From Antedon mediterranea (Eukaryota > Echinodermata > Crinoidea > Comatulida > Antedonidae): a stretch of 64,000 nt of DNA. The translations under genes and the position numbers were made by a program. The stretch is taken from assembly GCF_964355755.1 (NCBI RefSeq), contig NC_092672.1, forward strand, positions 9,606,501-9,670,500, read 5' to 3'. This document shows, piece by piece, positions 1 to 12,400 of this stretch (position 1 is the first letter of the stretch; each line of letters opens with the position of its first letter). The notes beneath the pieces were generated by a model, which was given only the letters and a program-made list of their open reading frames with translations, had not been told where the DNA came from and did not search any database.

Positions 1-885
1 GACTTACATAGTGCCAGTATTCATAATAGTAAAGATCAAAGGTTAAACGTTAAACAGGAAATGCTTTGCAGAGGTTATTTACAATTACACTAGAGATGTT
101 TCCTTAACCAATTCATCAGGTAGTTGTTCAGTTCCGTCTATACAAACCAGCTGAACCTAAAAGTGAACCTCTCATGTCTGAAGACACTGACCCATCACCA
201 ATCAACTGCCAATTTACTGACAGTGTCAACTCTGATATTATTTAATAAAAAGCTCTGAAATAAACAATTGTTTACTAATTTACTACTAATAGTAATTTTA
301 TAATATATATATATATATATATAATAATAATTATAAAGTTTTATCCGTTCAATTTAAACAAACTCATTATTTTAATTTTATTGTATGTCTTTAGGCAATG
401 TGGCCAAGGATTACCAATAGTGAATTAATCACTGTCCTATCAGATAGGTGGTAATCCCCCTGGTACAGGGGCTATTTTGTGAACCAGTTAACCGGGGTAA
501 CCCCCTACTCTTTTTCGAATAATGAACTGGGTTCTTTAAAGTGCACACAGGTTATAACTGTGTGCACTGGACCTACGGTTTATAGTCTTTATCCGAGAAG
601 ACTTGTTCCACCACCAGAACTAGGAGCGAGTCGGCCTCGTACCCTTGCCGATGTTGTTGGCTCTTTAGGTACGGTAAACGGCGCCCCTGCCTTAACCGTT
701 CGGCCATTAGACTTAATAATAAAATGCCAAATTTTATATTTATGATAAATATCCTTTATTTCAGAAGGATTTTAAAGAAGTTAACAGATTTCTTCTACTA
801 AAAACACTGCCTTAAAAAATAATTATATTAACAAATCCCAAACTGTAGTTGCAATATACATGCAACTCTCAATTAATTTTTTTAG
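1..885. other. Intergenic or intronic DNA, no gene recognised
   Basis: AT-rich sequence with a short (TA)n tract near 301-323. The only long open frame (from about 479) starts at a non-ATG codon, has no recognisable domain and no convincing splice context, so it is not called. Confidence 0.5.
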
Positions 886-1347
886 GAAAGAAATCACAGT
901 GGTCTGAATATTTTTATTGTAACATTATTACGGAATATCAACAGGGTACAGTTGTAGACCATTGGTATGCCAATAGGCATTATTATTTTAATAAACCATG
1001 CCATTGTTGTAAAGTACGCACAAAGGTGAGAGTTTATAGTTTAATTTAATTAAAACCAAAAAAAAAAAACTTAATACATTTTATTTATTATTATATATTT
1101 TTGTTAAATTTATATTTTTATTTATTTTATGTTGAATTGTGTGTTGTGGAATGATTGATAGTTACAATCATCATCAAAATATGAAACATTCTTATTGGTA
1201 CAAAAGTAGATCTTTACCATTAGATTGGTTGGATTTAGATCATATTTTAAACACAGGCCCTGTGATTGGTCACCTCACTTGTATTGTGCCTAAATCGTTA
1301 CGTTGCGCCCAATGGGAAAAAACACTCAATAACTTAAAATTAAATAC
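886..1347 (+). other. Two coding-like segments, possible exons of an unknown gene
   Basis: A first segment (886-1025) follows a T-rich tract ending in AG and runs open to AAG|GTGAGA, a good donor. It encodes a Trp/Cys/His/Tyr-rich stretch. A second open segment (about 1160-1347) ends at a GTAATA donor-like site and encodes a stretch with the short motifs DWLDLDHIL and PKSLRCAQW. I recognise no family. The phases of the two segments do not match directly, so they may not be consecutive exons. Most of the second segment (from 1231) is repeated at 2373-2460, where a TGG codon has become TAG, so the downstream copy looks non-functional. Confidence 0.25.
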
Positions 1348-1425
1348 GGTAATACGTAGGTTGATACTTTACATGTGAAAGTAACTTATAAATATAAATG
1401 GTAATACACCTTAGTACGTATATAA

Positions 1426-1760
1426 AGCCCGGCGCACACTAGAGCTTCCGGCTGAGCCAACTGGCACGAGTAACACTTGGCTCACTAAAAAATTTGCCGC
1501 AAATTGTGATCGCGTTCTATCAGACGCACACTAAACGCTTTTCTGATTGGATAGTTACTTAATATACGGCACGCGCTGACATAATAAATCAGAACATGTC
1601 ATGCACAGTGGAATCGGCGCACACTTGAGGAAAATGGCACGCGTGCCAACAAATATTAAACATGATAGATATTTTCCTCACGAATTCCCCGGCGCACACT
1701 GTGAGTCAAGTGTTACTCGTGCCAGTTGGCTCAGCCGAAAGCTCTAGTGTGCGCCGGGCT
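1426..1760. mobile_element. Harbinger-type MITE, copy 1
   Basis: Long terminal inverted repeats of about 70 bp start AGCCCGGCGCACACTAGAGC and end with the reverse complement. TAA is repeated at both sides (1423-1425 and 1761-1763), the 3-bp target duplication typical of PIF/Harbinger. The element is 335 bp with no coding capacity, and the motif GGCGCACACT recurs inside it. Confidence 0.85.
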
Positions 1761-2852
1761 TAAGACAATTCAGGGTATTTTCAACTATTGTAAAGGGACA
1801 GTTAGTTTTTAAGATTCAGATTCAAACTTTAAGTTGATTGAATCAAAGTGTTATCCTCCTTGACGTTGTTTATGCTACAAACATAAAATAAATCTTGATC
1901 AAAGTATACTGCCAATTTACATATTTAAAAAAATAAATAAATGTTGTTATTTTTTTTGGACAAGATCCAATGATAAAGTTAAAAAAAAAAGGCAATTATT
2001 CGATAAGTTGTATTTAGAAATCTATAGATAAGTAAATAGAACACATCTGTACTAATTATATATTGACTCAACGAATGTGTTTAGTATTGCATTTAATGTA
2101 AGGAACAATTATAATATAATATTAATAAATCATTTTATTGTCTTGTCTATATTTAGTGAGTATGATTATTAAATCAGTTACGCTGTAATGTAGATTTTGT
2201 CGGGAACAATGTTCGAGGTACGACAGTATATTACAGTATGTTCAGTGCATTCAATACACCACGCTACAAATAATGTCGCATATCTGTTTCGCAGTATAGT
2301 TGCGGGTAAAATGCGATATTTTGAAATAAGTCTCGTCATAAACAGTGTACAGATAGTGTTAACATTATCGAAGGATTTAGATCATATTTTAAACACAGGC
2401 CCTGTGATTGGTCACCTCACTTGTATTGCGCCTAAATCGTTACGTTGCGCCCAATAGGAAAAAACACTCAATAACTTAAAATTAAATACGGTAATACGTA
2501 GGTTGATACTTTACATGTGAAAGTAACTTATAAATATAATGGTAATACACCTTAGTACGTATATAAAGCCCGGCGCACACTAGAGCTTCCGGCTGAGCCA
2601 ACTGGCACGAGTAACACTTGTCTCACTAAAAAATTTGCTGCAAATTGTGATCGCGTTCTATCAGACGCACACTAAACGCCTTCAGTACGCGATTTTCTGA
2701 TTGGATAGTTACTTAATATACGGCACGCGCTGACATATTATAATAAATCAGAACATGTCATGCACAGTGGAATTTGTTAAGCCTGGTTTCCAGTCGACGT
2801 AAGAAATTAGAATTTCTTACGATTGCGTCGTTTTTACATTGGAAATTGAAAA

Positions 2853-2998
2853 TCGACAGGAAACCGGTTGAAAAAAGCTATATGTCAAAACGACGTAACG
2901 CAAGTAGAAATCGTCGTAGTACAAGTGTTTGACAGGAAACCGGTGACTGAAGCTTCCGTCTGTTACGTCGATATTCGACGGTTCGACAGGAAACCGGT
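2853..2998 (+). repeat. Subterminal repeats of the Harbinger element
   Basis: The motif GACAGGAAACCGGT occurs three times (near 2855, 2931 and 2985). It resembles the reverse complement of the TIR end (GACTGGAAACCAGG), so these may be internal transposase or partner binding sites. They are seen only near the left end. Confidence 0.7.
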
Positions 2999-3043
2999 GA
3001 ATTTCTGGATGAACATGCCTTACGATTCGATTTTATACCCTTC

Positions 3044-3094
3044 CGCTTACGCTTACGAAAGTTGACTTGAAGTCAACTTTCGTAAGCGTAAGCG
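3044..3094. repeat. Perfect 24-bp hairpin in the Harbinger left end
   Basis: Arms 3044-3067 and 3071-3094 are exact reverse complements separated by three bases. The arms carry repeated CTTACG units that also occur in the TIRs. Confidence 0.85.
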
Positions 3095-3952
3095 CAATGA
3101 TCGTAAGAACCAGCCAATCAGTGACGAGGATTATGTGACGTTGGCAAGAAGGTCAAAGCTTGGAAAGGTGATAGAAAGTAGAAAATACCGTATATATTAA
3201 GAATTGTTGACAATAAATTTGTTTTCAATTCGTGATAGAATGTAATAATTTAGGTGGATGAAATACGAAATAGATGTAAGAACTATACAAAATTGTCTTG
3301 CTTGTTACTTATTATAATTATATAAACATAGTAAAAATACGATATAATGGGTAAAAATAATACACACAGACGGACTAAATTAAAAACGTTTAAATGGCAA
3401 TAACATTTCATAAAATGTTAGAGAACAGTGTCATCATCAGGATCATCAGGATAACAATACGTTCACCTGGCATAGTTGGCGTTCAAAAGCAGGTGGGGAA
3501 AAGTTTCGTAATGATTTTGTTTTAATTGCATGATGAAGGTAGGTTGGGTAATAAATTAATAATATATATTTATTAAATTCACCGTAGTGTTTGCTTGAAT
3601 CTAAACACAATTTATAGGCATATGATAATTCATTTGATAATGAAAATAAATAATTATTAGCCTACATCATTTGAATTAGGCCTATCTATTTATAAAAAAG
3701 GAAATAAAAACCGGGTAAAAAAATCCAATAGATGAACTGTATATGTAAATAACATCGCCGGGTAAAAAAGTCCATTAGATGAACTTTATATGTAAATAAC
3801 ATCGTGGGCAAATCATAATTCAACGTTCAAAAAAAGATCATCATCATCACATCAGGAATAAAAAAAATAATTCCAAAAAAGCAGGCAAAAAGCAGGGTGG
3901 TACGCGTACGCGCGCGTTTCTGCGTCCTTTTTTGAGGACTTCATTTCACAAG

Positions 3953-6900
3953 ATGCCTTCATCTACAGAAGTCCGTGTGTTTGACGCTATTCAAGCTTAT
4001 CTTTGTCTATATGACAAAAATACCAAAGAATACAAAAGTGGAAAACGGGAAAAAAAAAATGCCTGGGAAGCTGTTTCTAAAGAGGTTAACGTCGCAGTAG
4101 AAGAGTGCCAACGAATTTATAACACTCGAAGAACAGCATTTTCCAGGTAGAGTGTAAGGCCTAGCTAGCTAGGCCTACCTAGCCTAGTAGGCCTACTACT
4201 AGTACTAAGCTAGGCCCTTATTATTATTATTATTATTATAATCATAATTATAGTTATTATAATAATAATCGTTATTATTATTATTGTAATAATAATTATA
4301 ATTATTATTACTTTTGTAGACATCTAAAGAAGGTTAGGGCTAGTATCCGTAGTGGTGCAGGCAGGGATGACATCCTCCCAATTGGCCATGAGTGGGAACA
4401 CATGAGATGGTTGATTAAACATATAAATCATAGGAAGACACTAGAGTCTGAAGAAATGTCAATTTCATTAACCGAGTCAGAAGCTTCATCTGAATGCATA
4501 CGGCTTCTTTCCGAAACTCAACAAGTGTTGGAGCTGGACTTTGACGACTCAGGTAAATAATTGTATTTATCAACCAGCACACACTAAATTTTTTATCACA
4601 CTATTTGAAAGGAGGATAAACTAATAAAAGTAATTTTACATCTCAATATCTCATTAACAACATTTAATAACATCTTCAAGTAGCAATCAAATATAAATAT
4701 TTATTAACGTTCTGCAACATCAGCAATATATTTAAATAATTTTTGCTCATGTAAAATCTATTTAGCAAAGATAGGAAAGAAATAACTATTTTATTTGGAA
4801 TGTTTGGAAATGTAAACCATAGTACTAGGACAAAAAAACAAAAAATAATTATGAATGCAAGTTATAGCAAGCATAAACTACAACATTGTTATTTTTTTCT
4901 TCAATAAACAAGATTCGTCAATATTCAAAATTACACAGACGACCATATTTGAATATAGATTAAAAAAAAGGTCATATAGATTATTTACAAAACAGGAAGA
5001 TTATTTTTAACAAATACTTATTTTAAACAATTTACTAACAACACTTTTAAGATGCCAAAGGACCGCAATTGTGTACCACATCATACTGCCAAGGAACAGC
5101 ACCTTCCTGGCTGTTAAAGTAGTCTCGAAACCTATCTCTTGTTTCTTTGGCAGTAGCCGTATAATTGTTTGACCCCACCCTTCTTATATTTTGAAGGCCA
5201 GTTTCATCATCTTGCACAACACTGCGCCATTCCCCTTCTTTAAATTCTCCATTGCTCCAGCTGTCAACAAACCCGCTGGGTATGTAGTGTGCATTATCAG
5301 TTTGCATTAGGTAATTGTGTAGGCAGATTACAGCTTTTGTAATCTGGTCAACAGTTTCAATATTTGCTCTTATAGGACGCCTAAATATGCGCCACCTTGC
5401 AGCCATTACACCAAAGGTGTTTTCGATGGTTCGGCGTCCTCTCGATGTCCTATAATTTGCCACTTCCTCTTCATCAGTCAAATTGTTGCCACCATATGGT
5501 TTTATTAACCAAGTTTTAAGAGGAAATATATCATCCCCTAATAAAACATAAGGCAATTGTTGACCACCCACAACCGATGGTGGTGGCAGCTTTAGCGTTC
5601 CAAAATCAGCTCTTTTGAAAAATGATGACGCACCAAAAATAGCGGCATCATTATCCCGCCCATATGAGCCAATGCTTGTCCATACAAATGAGTAACTGGC
5701 ATCACAAATTGCCATTAATACTGTACTATGAAAGCCTTTATAGTTATAGTACATCGAGCCGCCAAATTTGGGACACTCGATAGCAATGTGCTTACCGTCT
5801 ACTGCACCAATCGCATGAGGGACATTCCAATCACTTTCAAATTTTTCTGCAATTGCCATCCATTCACTCTCACTTGATGGTAGCCTTAGGTATTTCTTAT
5901 TTAAAGCTGTCCAAATTGAATCACAAACTTCCCGGATTATGTTAGAAACTGTTGCACGACCAACCCGAAAGTTAAATGTTTGTGATGCCATCGAGTCACC
6001 CGTTGCCAGATAACGCAAAGTTATCACAAGCCTTTCTTCTGCTGAAATTGCAGTACGACCTCTGTCTTGTCTTATCTTTAGATAGGGCTCAACCGCAGAC
6101 AGAAGATGACTAAATCTTTCCGGCGTCATCCTTAAATACCTGAAGACAATAAACAAAATTATAAATAACAAAAAATGACATTTTACATTCACATTACTAC
6201 AAAATAGTTTGTACCAACACTACATACTTTTAAGGCTTAAAAATAAAAAAGAAACATTATTTATTGTAATTTTAGGAGAAGGTACTGAGTTGCAAAATGA
6301 AACAGAAGAAGCCGACTTATTGGATAATGTCTCGGACGACTTGGAAGGGGCTTTTGCAGGATATGAAGGAAGTCTGGAAGAAGAAGGTTCAGCAGATGCT
6401 GCCCAAATAAAAGCTGATGTTACAAGAGGTAAATATTCAATCATGATAGTTAACAATATAATACAAAGTGTTATTATGCTAGAATGGGTGGGCAGGTGCA
6501 CCACTATTCCTAGGCCATCACCTATTCAAGAAATTCATGTATATCTGAAACTACACTTTAATTTGTTTTTCTTTTTAGTAGTCAAGAGGACAGTCGAAAG
6601 ACCGAACCGTAAGTATTTAAATCATTACTATATATCAATATTGGTAATTTACTATTGTACTAAAAAGTTGTGTGTTGATAATGATAAGCAGTACTATGGC
6701 GTTTCCAGACATAATGTCATGCCAAGCTGCAAAATTACCGAAGCTTTTTTGTTTTAATTTTCAGCAGTGGTTAAAAAAGCTTGGTCAAAGACGCCAAAAG
6801 GAAAATGTTCCAAAACAGAAAAGCATGTAGGTATTCTCACATAGCATATTAAAATAATCATGAATTTGCAAAAGCATACCTATTTTTTGTTGTTGAATAA

Positions 6901-7162
6901 ACAGTGCTAGAAGAGTGTGGAAAATTTGAAATTTGTTTTTAGATAGAAATGTCAAAATCTTTCATTAATTTCAATTGTTCAGGTTGAGAGTGGGGTAACA
7001 GACAGTGACCTTATAGATCTGATTAAGGGAAGCGGAGAAGAAGACGAAGCCGATACATTCGGCACGATGGTAGCAAAGAAAATGCGAAGAGTAAACGAGG
7101 AAGACAAGGAAGATATGGAACTACAAATTATGCAATTGTTCCGTGACTATTTTAAGAAGTAA
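3953..7162 (+). CDS. MADF-BESS-like accessory protein of the Harbinger element
   Basis: Six exons are proposed: 3953-4146, 4320-4552, 6276-6428, 6579-6608, 6765-6826 and 6983-7162, giving 852 nt (283 residues) with consistent phases and GT..AG introns. The ATG at 3953 is chosen because the frame upstream has only a TTG. Residues 1 to about 95 resemble a MADF DNA-binding domain (aromatic N-terminal helix, NAWEAVSKEV, then RIYNTRR and SGAGRDD). The middle is acidic. The C-terminus (from about DTFGTMVAKKMRRV to FRDYFKK) resembles a BESS motif used for protein interaction. Harbinger elements usually pair the transposase with a Myb/SANT-like protein that binds the ends and imports the transposase; here a MADF-BESS protein probably fills that role. 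Exon 4 is only 30 nt. The transposase exon 2 lies antisense inside intron 2. AATAAA at 7233-7238 is a likely poly(A) signal. Family assignment is from pattern only. Confidence 0.8.
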
Positions 7163-8045
7163 TAACAGAATTGATTTGCCAAATGTCAAAGTTAATTCAT
7201 GATTTGTGATTATGTATTCAATCTTCTATGGCAATAAATGCACTTTGTTTGGGATATTTTATTTAGACTACAATTGTTCATTGTGTACTGTATGCACTAT
7301 TTAATCAATTTAGATTTTAATTTTTCAACAAAAAAACAACAGTAGGAGTAATACATACTTCCTATCCGTTTAGTACTTCTCTAGGCTACCACTGTAGATG
7401 GGTGTACAGTAGTAGTAGTGTAGACCATGTGTGGACTGGATTCTAGTTGTAGTAACCTACCTACTTTACTAGCCTAGAATAAAGATCTGTCTAGGAGTGT
7501 CTTGATCATAGCATATAGGCCTGAATACTGTAAGCCTATATAGGCCTATCCTAACCTAGCTAGGCCTATTTTACTCACCATCGTCTTTATATAGACGCCA
7601 GCTCGGCGGCTGAAATGAACTGTGACCTTCATCTTTAGCCAGGTCCATGTATGATGTACTCTACTAACTAGGCCTAGCTAAATATAATAACTAGGCCTAG
7701 CCTAGACCAATCCATGGCCTTAAAAAATCCATATATCCTAGGCCTAGACCTAGGTAAACATTATAATTATAAATGCAAATTACAATTAAACATCTAGACT
7801 AGGCCTAGGCCTAAAAAGATAGTATAGGCCTACCTAAAAAACCATTCTCTGTCGTTTTTTATCAGTGTCTTAAATAATGTATGGTACTGCCCGAACTCTA
7901 TTCTTTCTTTTAGCACTTTCCTCTCCCAGAACTTGTGGATTCTTGGTGCTTTGTTCAACTCCTTTCTCCTCTTAATCCTTCTCGTTAATATTCTTAAATA
8001 AAGTATCTTTTTGGCCAACTCACGTCCTCTCCTACGAATAACCAT
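5047..8045 (-). CDS. Harbinger DDE transposase (HARBI1-like)
   Basis: Two exons: 8045-7834 and 6139-5047 (1305 nt, 434 residues). The donor is AG|GTAGGC and the acceptor TTCAG|GTATTT; the split codon gives Arg71. Exon 1 encodes a basic N-terminus ending FGQYHTLFKTL..EWFF, and exon 2 starts RYLRMTPERF, the usual run-in of PIF/Harbinger nucleases. The DDE_Tnp_4 catalytic residues are all visible: Asp185 in AVDGKHIAIE, Asp273 in LLGDDIFPLKTW and Glu310 in RRTIENTFGVMAARW. A helix-turn-helix-like region (TFNFRVGRATVSNII) precedes them. Length and motifs fit an intact enzyme that cuts and pastes the element at TTA/TAA sites. Its intron (7833-6140) contains exons 3-6 of the partner gene on the other strand. 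The start at 8045 is the first ATG of the open frame; an earlier non-coding exon cannot be excluded. Confidence 0.93.
7233..7238 (+). promoter_or_regulatory. Poly(A) signal of the MADF-BESS-like gene
   Basis: AATAAA lies 71 nt after the stop codon of the plus-strand Harbinger gene, in AT-rich sequence. Confidence 0.55.
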
Positions 8046-9173
8046 ATTGAAATCTCACTGCTCACTGTTTATGTTTTGGAAAATGGCCTCCTCTCTTTTC
8101 GCGAGGAATGTATGAGCCAGTGTTGTCGCAAGGAAAAAATTCAACTCGACGTAAGCGCAAGAAGGACAGACTTGCGATAAATTCAACTTTCGTAACGACG
8201 GAATCAGCACATGTAATAATCTAAATGTTTGCGGTCCAACGCGATTATGACAATTTTGTGTCGACGTTAGTTTTTGGTCTACTGATCGGAACGCAAGCGT
8301 AATCGTAAGAAAACGACGCAATCGTAAGCGGAAGCAAGTCTTACGTCGACTGGAAACCAGGCTTTAGTGAGCTATCTGCTCGCGTTCGGCGCACACTTTA
8401 GGAAAATGGCACGCGTGCCAAAAAATATTAAACACGATAGATATTTTCCTCAGAGCGGCACGCGTGGCCGATTCCTCACGAATTCCCCGGCGCACACTGT
8501 GAGTCAAGTGTTACTCGTGCCAGTTGGCTCAGCCGAAAGCTCTAGTGTGCGCCGGGCTTAAGACAATTCAGGGTATTTTCAACTATTGTAAAGGGACAGT
8601 TAGTTTTTAAGATTCAGATTCAAACTTTAATTTGATTGAATCAAAGTGTTATCCTTGACGTTGTTTATGCTACAAACATAAAATAAATCTTGATCAAAGT
8701 ATACTGCCAATTTACATATTAAAAAATAAATAAATTATGTTATTTTTTTTGACAAGATCCAATGATAAAGTTAAAACATGTCATAAAAAGGCAATTATTC
8801 TATAAGTTGTATTTAGAAATATATAGATAAGTAAATAGAACACATCTGTACTAATTATATATTGACTCAACGAATGTGTTTAGTATTGCATTTAATGTAA
8901 GGAACAACTATAATATAATATTAATAAATCATTTTATTGTCTTGTCTATATTTAGTGAGTATGATTATTAAATCAGTTACACTGTAATGTATATTTTGTC
9001 GGGAACAATGTTCGAGGTACGACAGTATATTACAGTATGTTCAGTGCATTCAATACACCACGCTACAAATAATGTCGCATATCTGTTTCGCAGTATAGTT
9101 GCGGGTAAAATGCGATATTTTGAAATAAGTCTCGTCATAAACAGTGTACAGATAGTGTTAACATTATCGAAGG

Positions 9174-9478
9174 CGTAATGATAGGCGAAAATTAGTATAT
9201 TGAAAATTCCCTCCAAAGGTATTCATAGTATAAATAGGAATGCATTTTCTTCAACATACTGTATCTATTATGAATATGAATGACGTTTCGTGTGTGTTTT
9301 GTATAAGAATTGTGATGAGCAAAACAAATCATATTTAAACACCACCAGCTATAAATTTATTTTTAAAAGCCTAGGTCTAAAATCCCGTCTAAAATCAATA
9401 ATGATTGTTTTGATATGGTTTATAAACAACGTTCGGTTTAAAAAAAAAAGTAGTTCTGAGTAGCTAGAACTATAAAGG
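9174..9478. other. 3' flank of the TSP1 membrane-protein gene
   Basis: No gene seen. On the minus strand an AATAAA (forward 9356-9361) lies about 120 nt past the stop codon at 9479 and is a plausible poly(A) signal. Confidence 0.5.
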
Positions 9479-12400
9479 CTAGTCACTGCAGTCACTTTCA
9501 ACTTCATCTAGTTCTTTAAGAAACTGGTCAATGTTGATGTTTTTCGTTGTTGTATCGGTTTGTGGCTGCTTTTTACTTTTCATGGACGTTCCAAATTCCT
9601 TCAACCATTGGGCGTGTTTCTTGATGAGACCTTTTGGTTTTCCACTGAACTTGCTAATTCGAGATATTTCTATGTCTGACTTATCGTCCATCATCATTAT
9701 AGATCGGATCCGAATGGTAACAAATATAATAAGCAACGCAATGAATACTACTACAATGGTAATGATTACGTCTACAACCTGGATTTCTCGTTTCTCTTTC
9801 TTCATCTCATTGATTATCCAATCAGTTGTATTTGTAGAATTAAAATATTCATAACTCGCTGTGGTTTGATGATCTTTCGACAAAGGACCTGTAGAAGAAA
9901 TCGGTTTAAAACAATATTATTTGGTGGTAGGCCTACAGTAAAGCTTTGTCTACACTATCAAACTTTATGTGTCAACAAAATGTGATGTGCCCATTATGGA
10001 CATGATGATGTCATATCACTACCATATTTAAGCATAGCACTACCATATATAGGCACATCAGACTTTTTTGACACATAAAGTTTGATAGTGTAGACAAGGC
10101 TTAAGAATAATCATGATAAAATGAAACAAAATATTCTATTTCTCATTTAAGTTAACGATAAAGTATTCTTTTTCCGCTCCTATAATTTAACTGTTCTTAA
10201 ATGTATTTTATTTTAGAAAAATATCCAACTAAAGTGCATGCTCTAAAGCTCTGTCTACAATACCAAACTTTGTGTCAAACTTTATGTGATGTGCTCATTA
10301 TGGACATGATGATGTCATATAATTACCATATTGGTGATATCACTACCATATTTGAGTATATCACATTTTTTTGTCAAACTAGTTTGATAGTTTAGAATTT
10401 AATACAGACGCTTTGATCGTTTTTCAGCTCATACCGAAGCTATACTGAGATTGGGTGCAGGTGAAGCGTCACATATGCAAAAAACGATAGTCGATGTAAA
10501 AAATGTTGATGACGTATTAGAAAGATACAAACTTACAATACGACTGCACGCACTCGTCAACTTTCGTTGCATTGCCTTTGCACAGGTTTGATTTAACTTC
10601 AAGCGACTCAATGTAAAGTTTACATTCTCTGGTTGCAACTTTGATACCTTTACCACAAGTCACCGAGCATGCCTGCCAGCTTGCCCATTCAGACCATTTA
10701 TAAGGAGTTTTCGTCGTAAATATTGGCTCTAAGAAGAAATAAGAAGCGCCAATTATCAAGAAATAATATGATCTGTCACTAATCTGCCATAGGGAGCTTT
10801 CGATTTGTTGATTGTTGTCTAAACAAGAACTCTGTCGAGAGGATTCAAGTGAGGAAGCACGTCCCACTGTTTACACATGTTCACAACTAGTTCCTAAGTC
10901 TCATCAAGGCAATCTATGATCTCACAAAGGTCGTCGCAAAAACTACCTATTGTACGCTTTTGTAATCATCATCTCTCCAGCTGCAGCTGCGTGGATTAAT
11001 TGGTTCTTTTCAAAGATACTGAATAACCTAACCGAGTTAGAAATGTAAGCATGATGTCTTCATTAACGTCTTGTTCTTCTGAATTATGCCTAGTATCACA
11101 AAGATTATTTTCTATACTTTTAAATATAAATTCTACATTATAGGAAAGTGCTATAATTTAGGTAAAATGTCGAGGTTTTATTTCGACGATTGACGGAAGG
11201 AGACGTGAATTTAGTTTTAAGTGGATTCATTGTTGGTCCTTCGTCTACAAAAAGACTTGATATTATTAACTATGAAATGTTACCCGTTTCTGCAGTTGTC
11301 AGCACGTCACTATGTGTCGATAAACGATCGTCTGAACCTCTCATATTATAATCCAGTTGAGTTTTCATTGTATCTATGTTTGCCAGTGTCCGTGATGACA
11401 CATCTGATAAGTCGGAACTCTGTGTAGTTGATGTTTTCGAGGCTGTTATTTTGTAAGGCAAGCTGTCGTTTTCTTCAGCATTTCGGTTATCTGACTGAAA
11501 TTGCACTTCATTCGTGGTCACTGCTGTAAATTCTTTTATTGTCAGTTTTGTTTTTGTATGATCACCAACTTCTTTTGATCGACCATGTTTAGTAACATTT
11601 AAAACATTTGTTAAGGTGTCAATTAGATTCCTAACTTTTTCTCCTGATGCGGCCATGCTAAAGTTTTTAGCCAAAAATAAATCAAGATCTAAATTGGTAA
11701 CATGTTTATTTTTTGTTATAGAAGAATTAATAATATTGAGAAAACTATTTAGTATCTCTGTGTTAGTCTGCATTGTATTTACTGTGTAATTCTCCAAAAG
11801 GTTCGTTTCAAATTGTTGAATAAGTGCCTGTCCATTTAGATTGACTGTTGACATTACAACTTGACGATTTTCTCCCGGTGTTCTCAGTCTCTCCAGCGTG
11901 TCTGGTTTAGTTGCTTCCCAAGTTGATGTTTGATATTGTTTTAAAGAAAGTTCATCAAGATTTTTTCCTGGTGTTCTCAGTATCTCCATCGTGTCTGGTT
12001 TAGTTGCTTCCGTAGTAGATATTGAGATAGATGTTTGATAGTCTTTTAAAGAAGATTCATCAAGATTTTTTCCTGGTGTTCTCAGTCTCTCCAGCGTGTC
12101 TGGTTTAGTTTCTTTCGTAGTTGATATTGACGTAGATGTTTGATGTTCTTTTAAAGAAAGTTCATCAAGATTTTCTCCTGGTGTTCTCAGTCTCTCCAGT
12201 GTGTCAGGTTTAGTTGCTTTCGTAGTAGATATTGGCGTAGATGTTTGATGTTCTTTTAAAGAAAGTTCATCAAGATTTTCTCCTAGTGTTTTCAGTCTTT
12301 CAAGCGTGTCATGTTTAGTTGCTTCTGTAGTTGATATTGACGTAGATGTTTGATAGTCTTTTAAAGAAAGTTCATTAAGATTTTCTCCTGGTGTTCTCAG

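Larger units (their letters stand above)
2780..8363. mobile_element. Complete PIF/Harbinger DNA transposon
   Basis: The 5584-bp element is bounded by inverted repeats that start AGCCTGGTTTCCAGTC (left) and end with the reverse complement (right). The first 25 bp match exactly, followed by a diverged stretch and a further 19-bp match. TTA is duplicated at 2777-2779 and 8364-8366. It contains two genes on opposite strands, a DDE transposase and a MADF-BESS-like protein, both with uninterrupted spliced reading frames. The insertion point lies inside a MITE. Intact ends, target duplication and open frames suggest recent mobility and possible autonomy. Confidence 0.93.
2567..8558. mobile_element. 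Same MITE, copy 2, split by the Harbinger element
   Basis: The left end (2567) and right end (8558) have the same inverted repeats as copy 1 and are flanked by TAA at 2564-2566 and 8559-8561. Removing the inserted Harbinger and one TTA restores a MITE of about 405 bp. Copy 1 lacks some internal bases relative to this copy. Confidence 0.85.
1231..9173. repeat. Tandem duplication of about 1.15 kb, second unit enlarged by a transposon
   Basis: Unit 1 is about 1231-2372 and unit 2 about 2373-9173. Both begin GGATTTAGATCATATT and end with a stretch finishing ACATTATCGAAGG. They stay near-identical over a coding-like segment, an embedded MITE and about 600 bp of AT-rich flank. Unit 2 is longer because it holds the 5.6 kb Harbinger element. 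Unit 1 carries a small deletion inside its MITE. The order of events is therefore MITE insertion, then duplication, then Harbinger insertion in unit 2. Confidence 0.9.

Noticed and set aside
479-745. Open frame of 88 codons
   Set aside because: Non-ATG start, no domain, no splice context and no repeat support.
8055-8321. Minus-strand frame upstream of the transposase
   Set aside because: It lies in the Harbinger right end, is made of TIR-like words and has no domain; the transposase starts at 8045.
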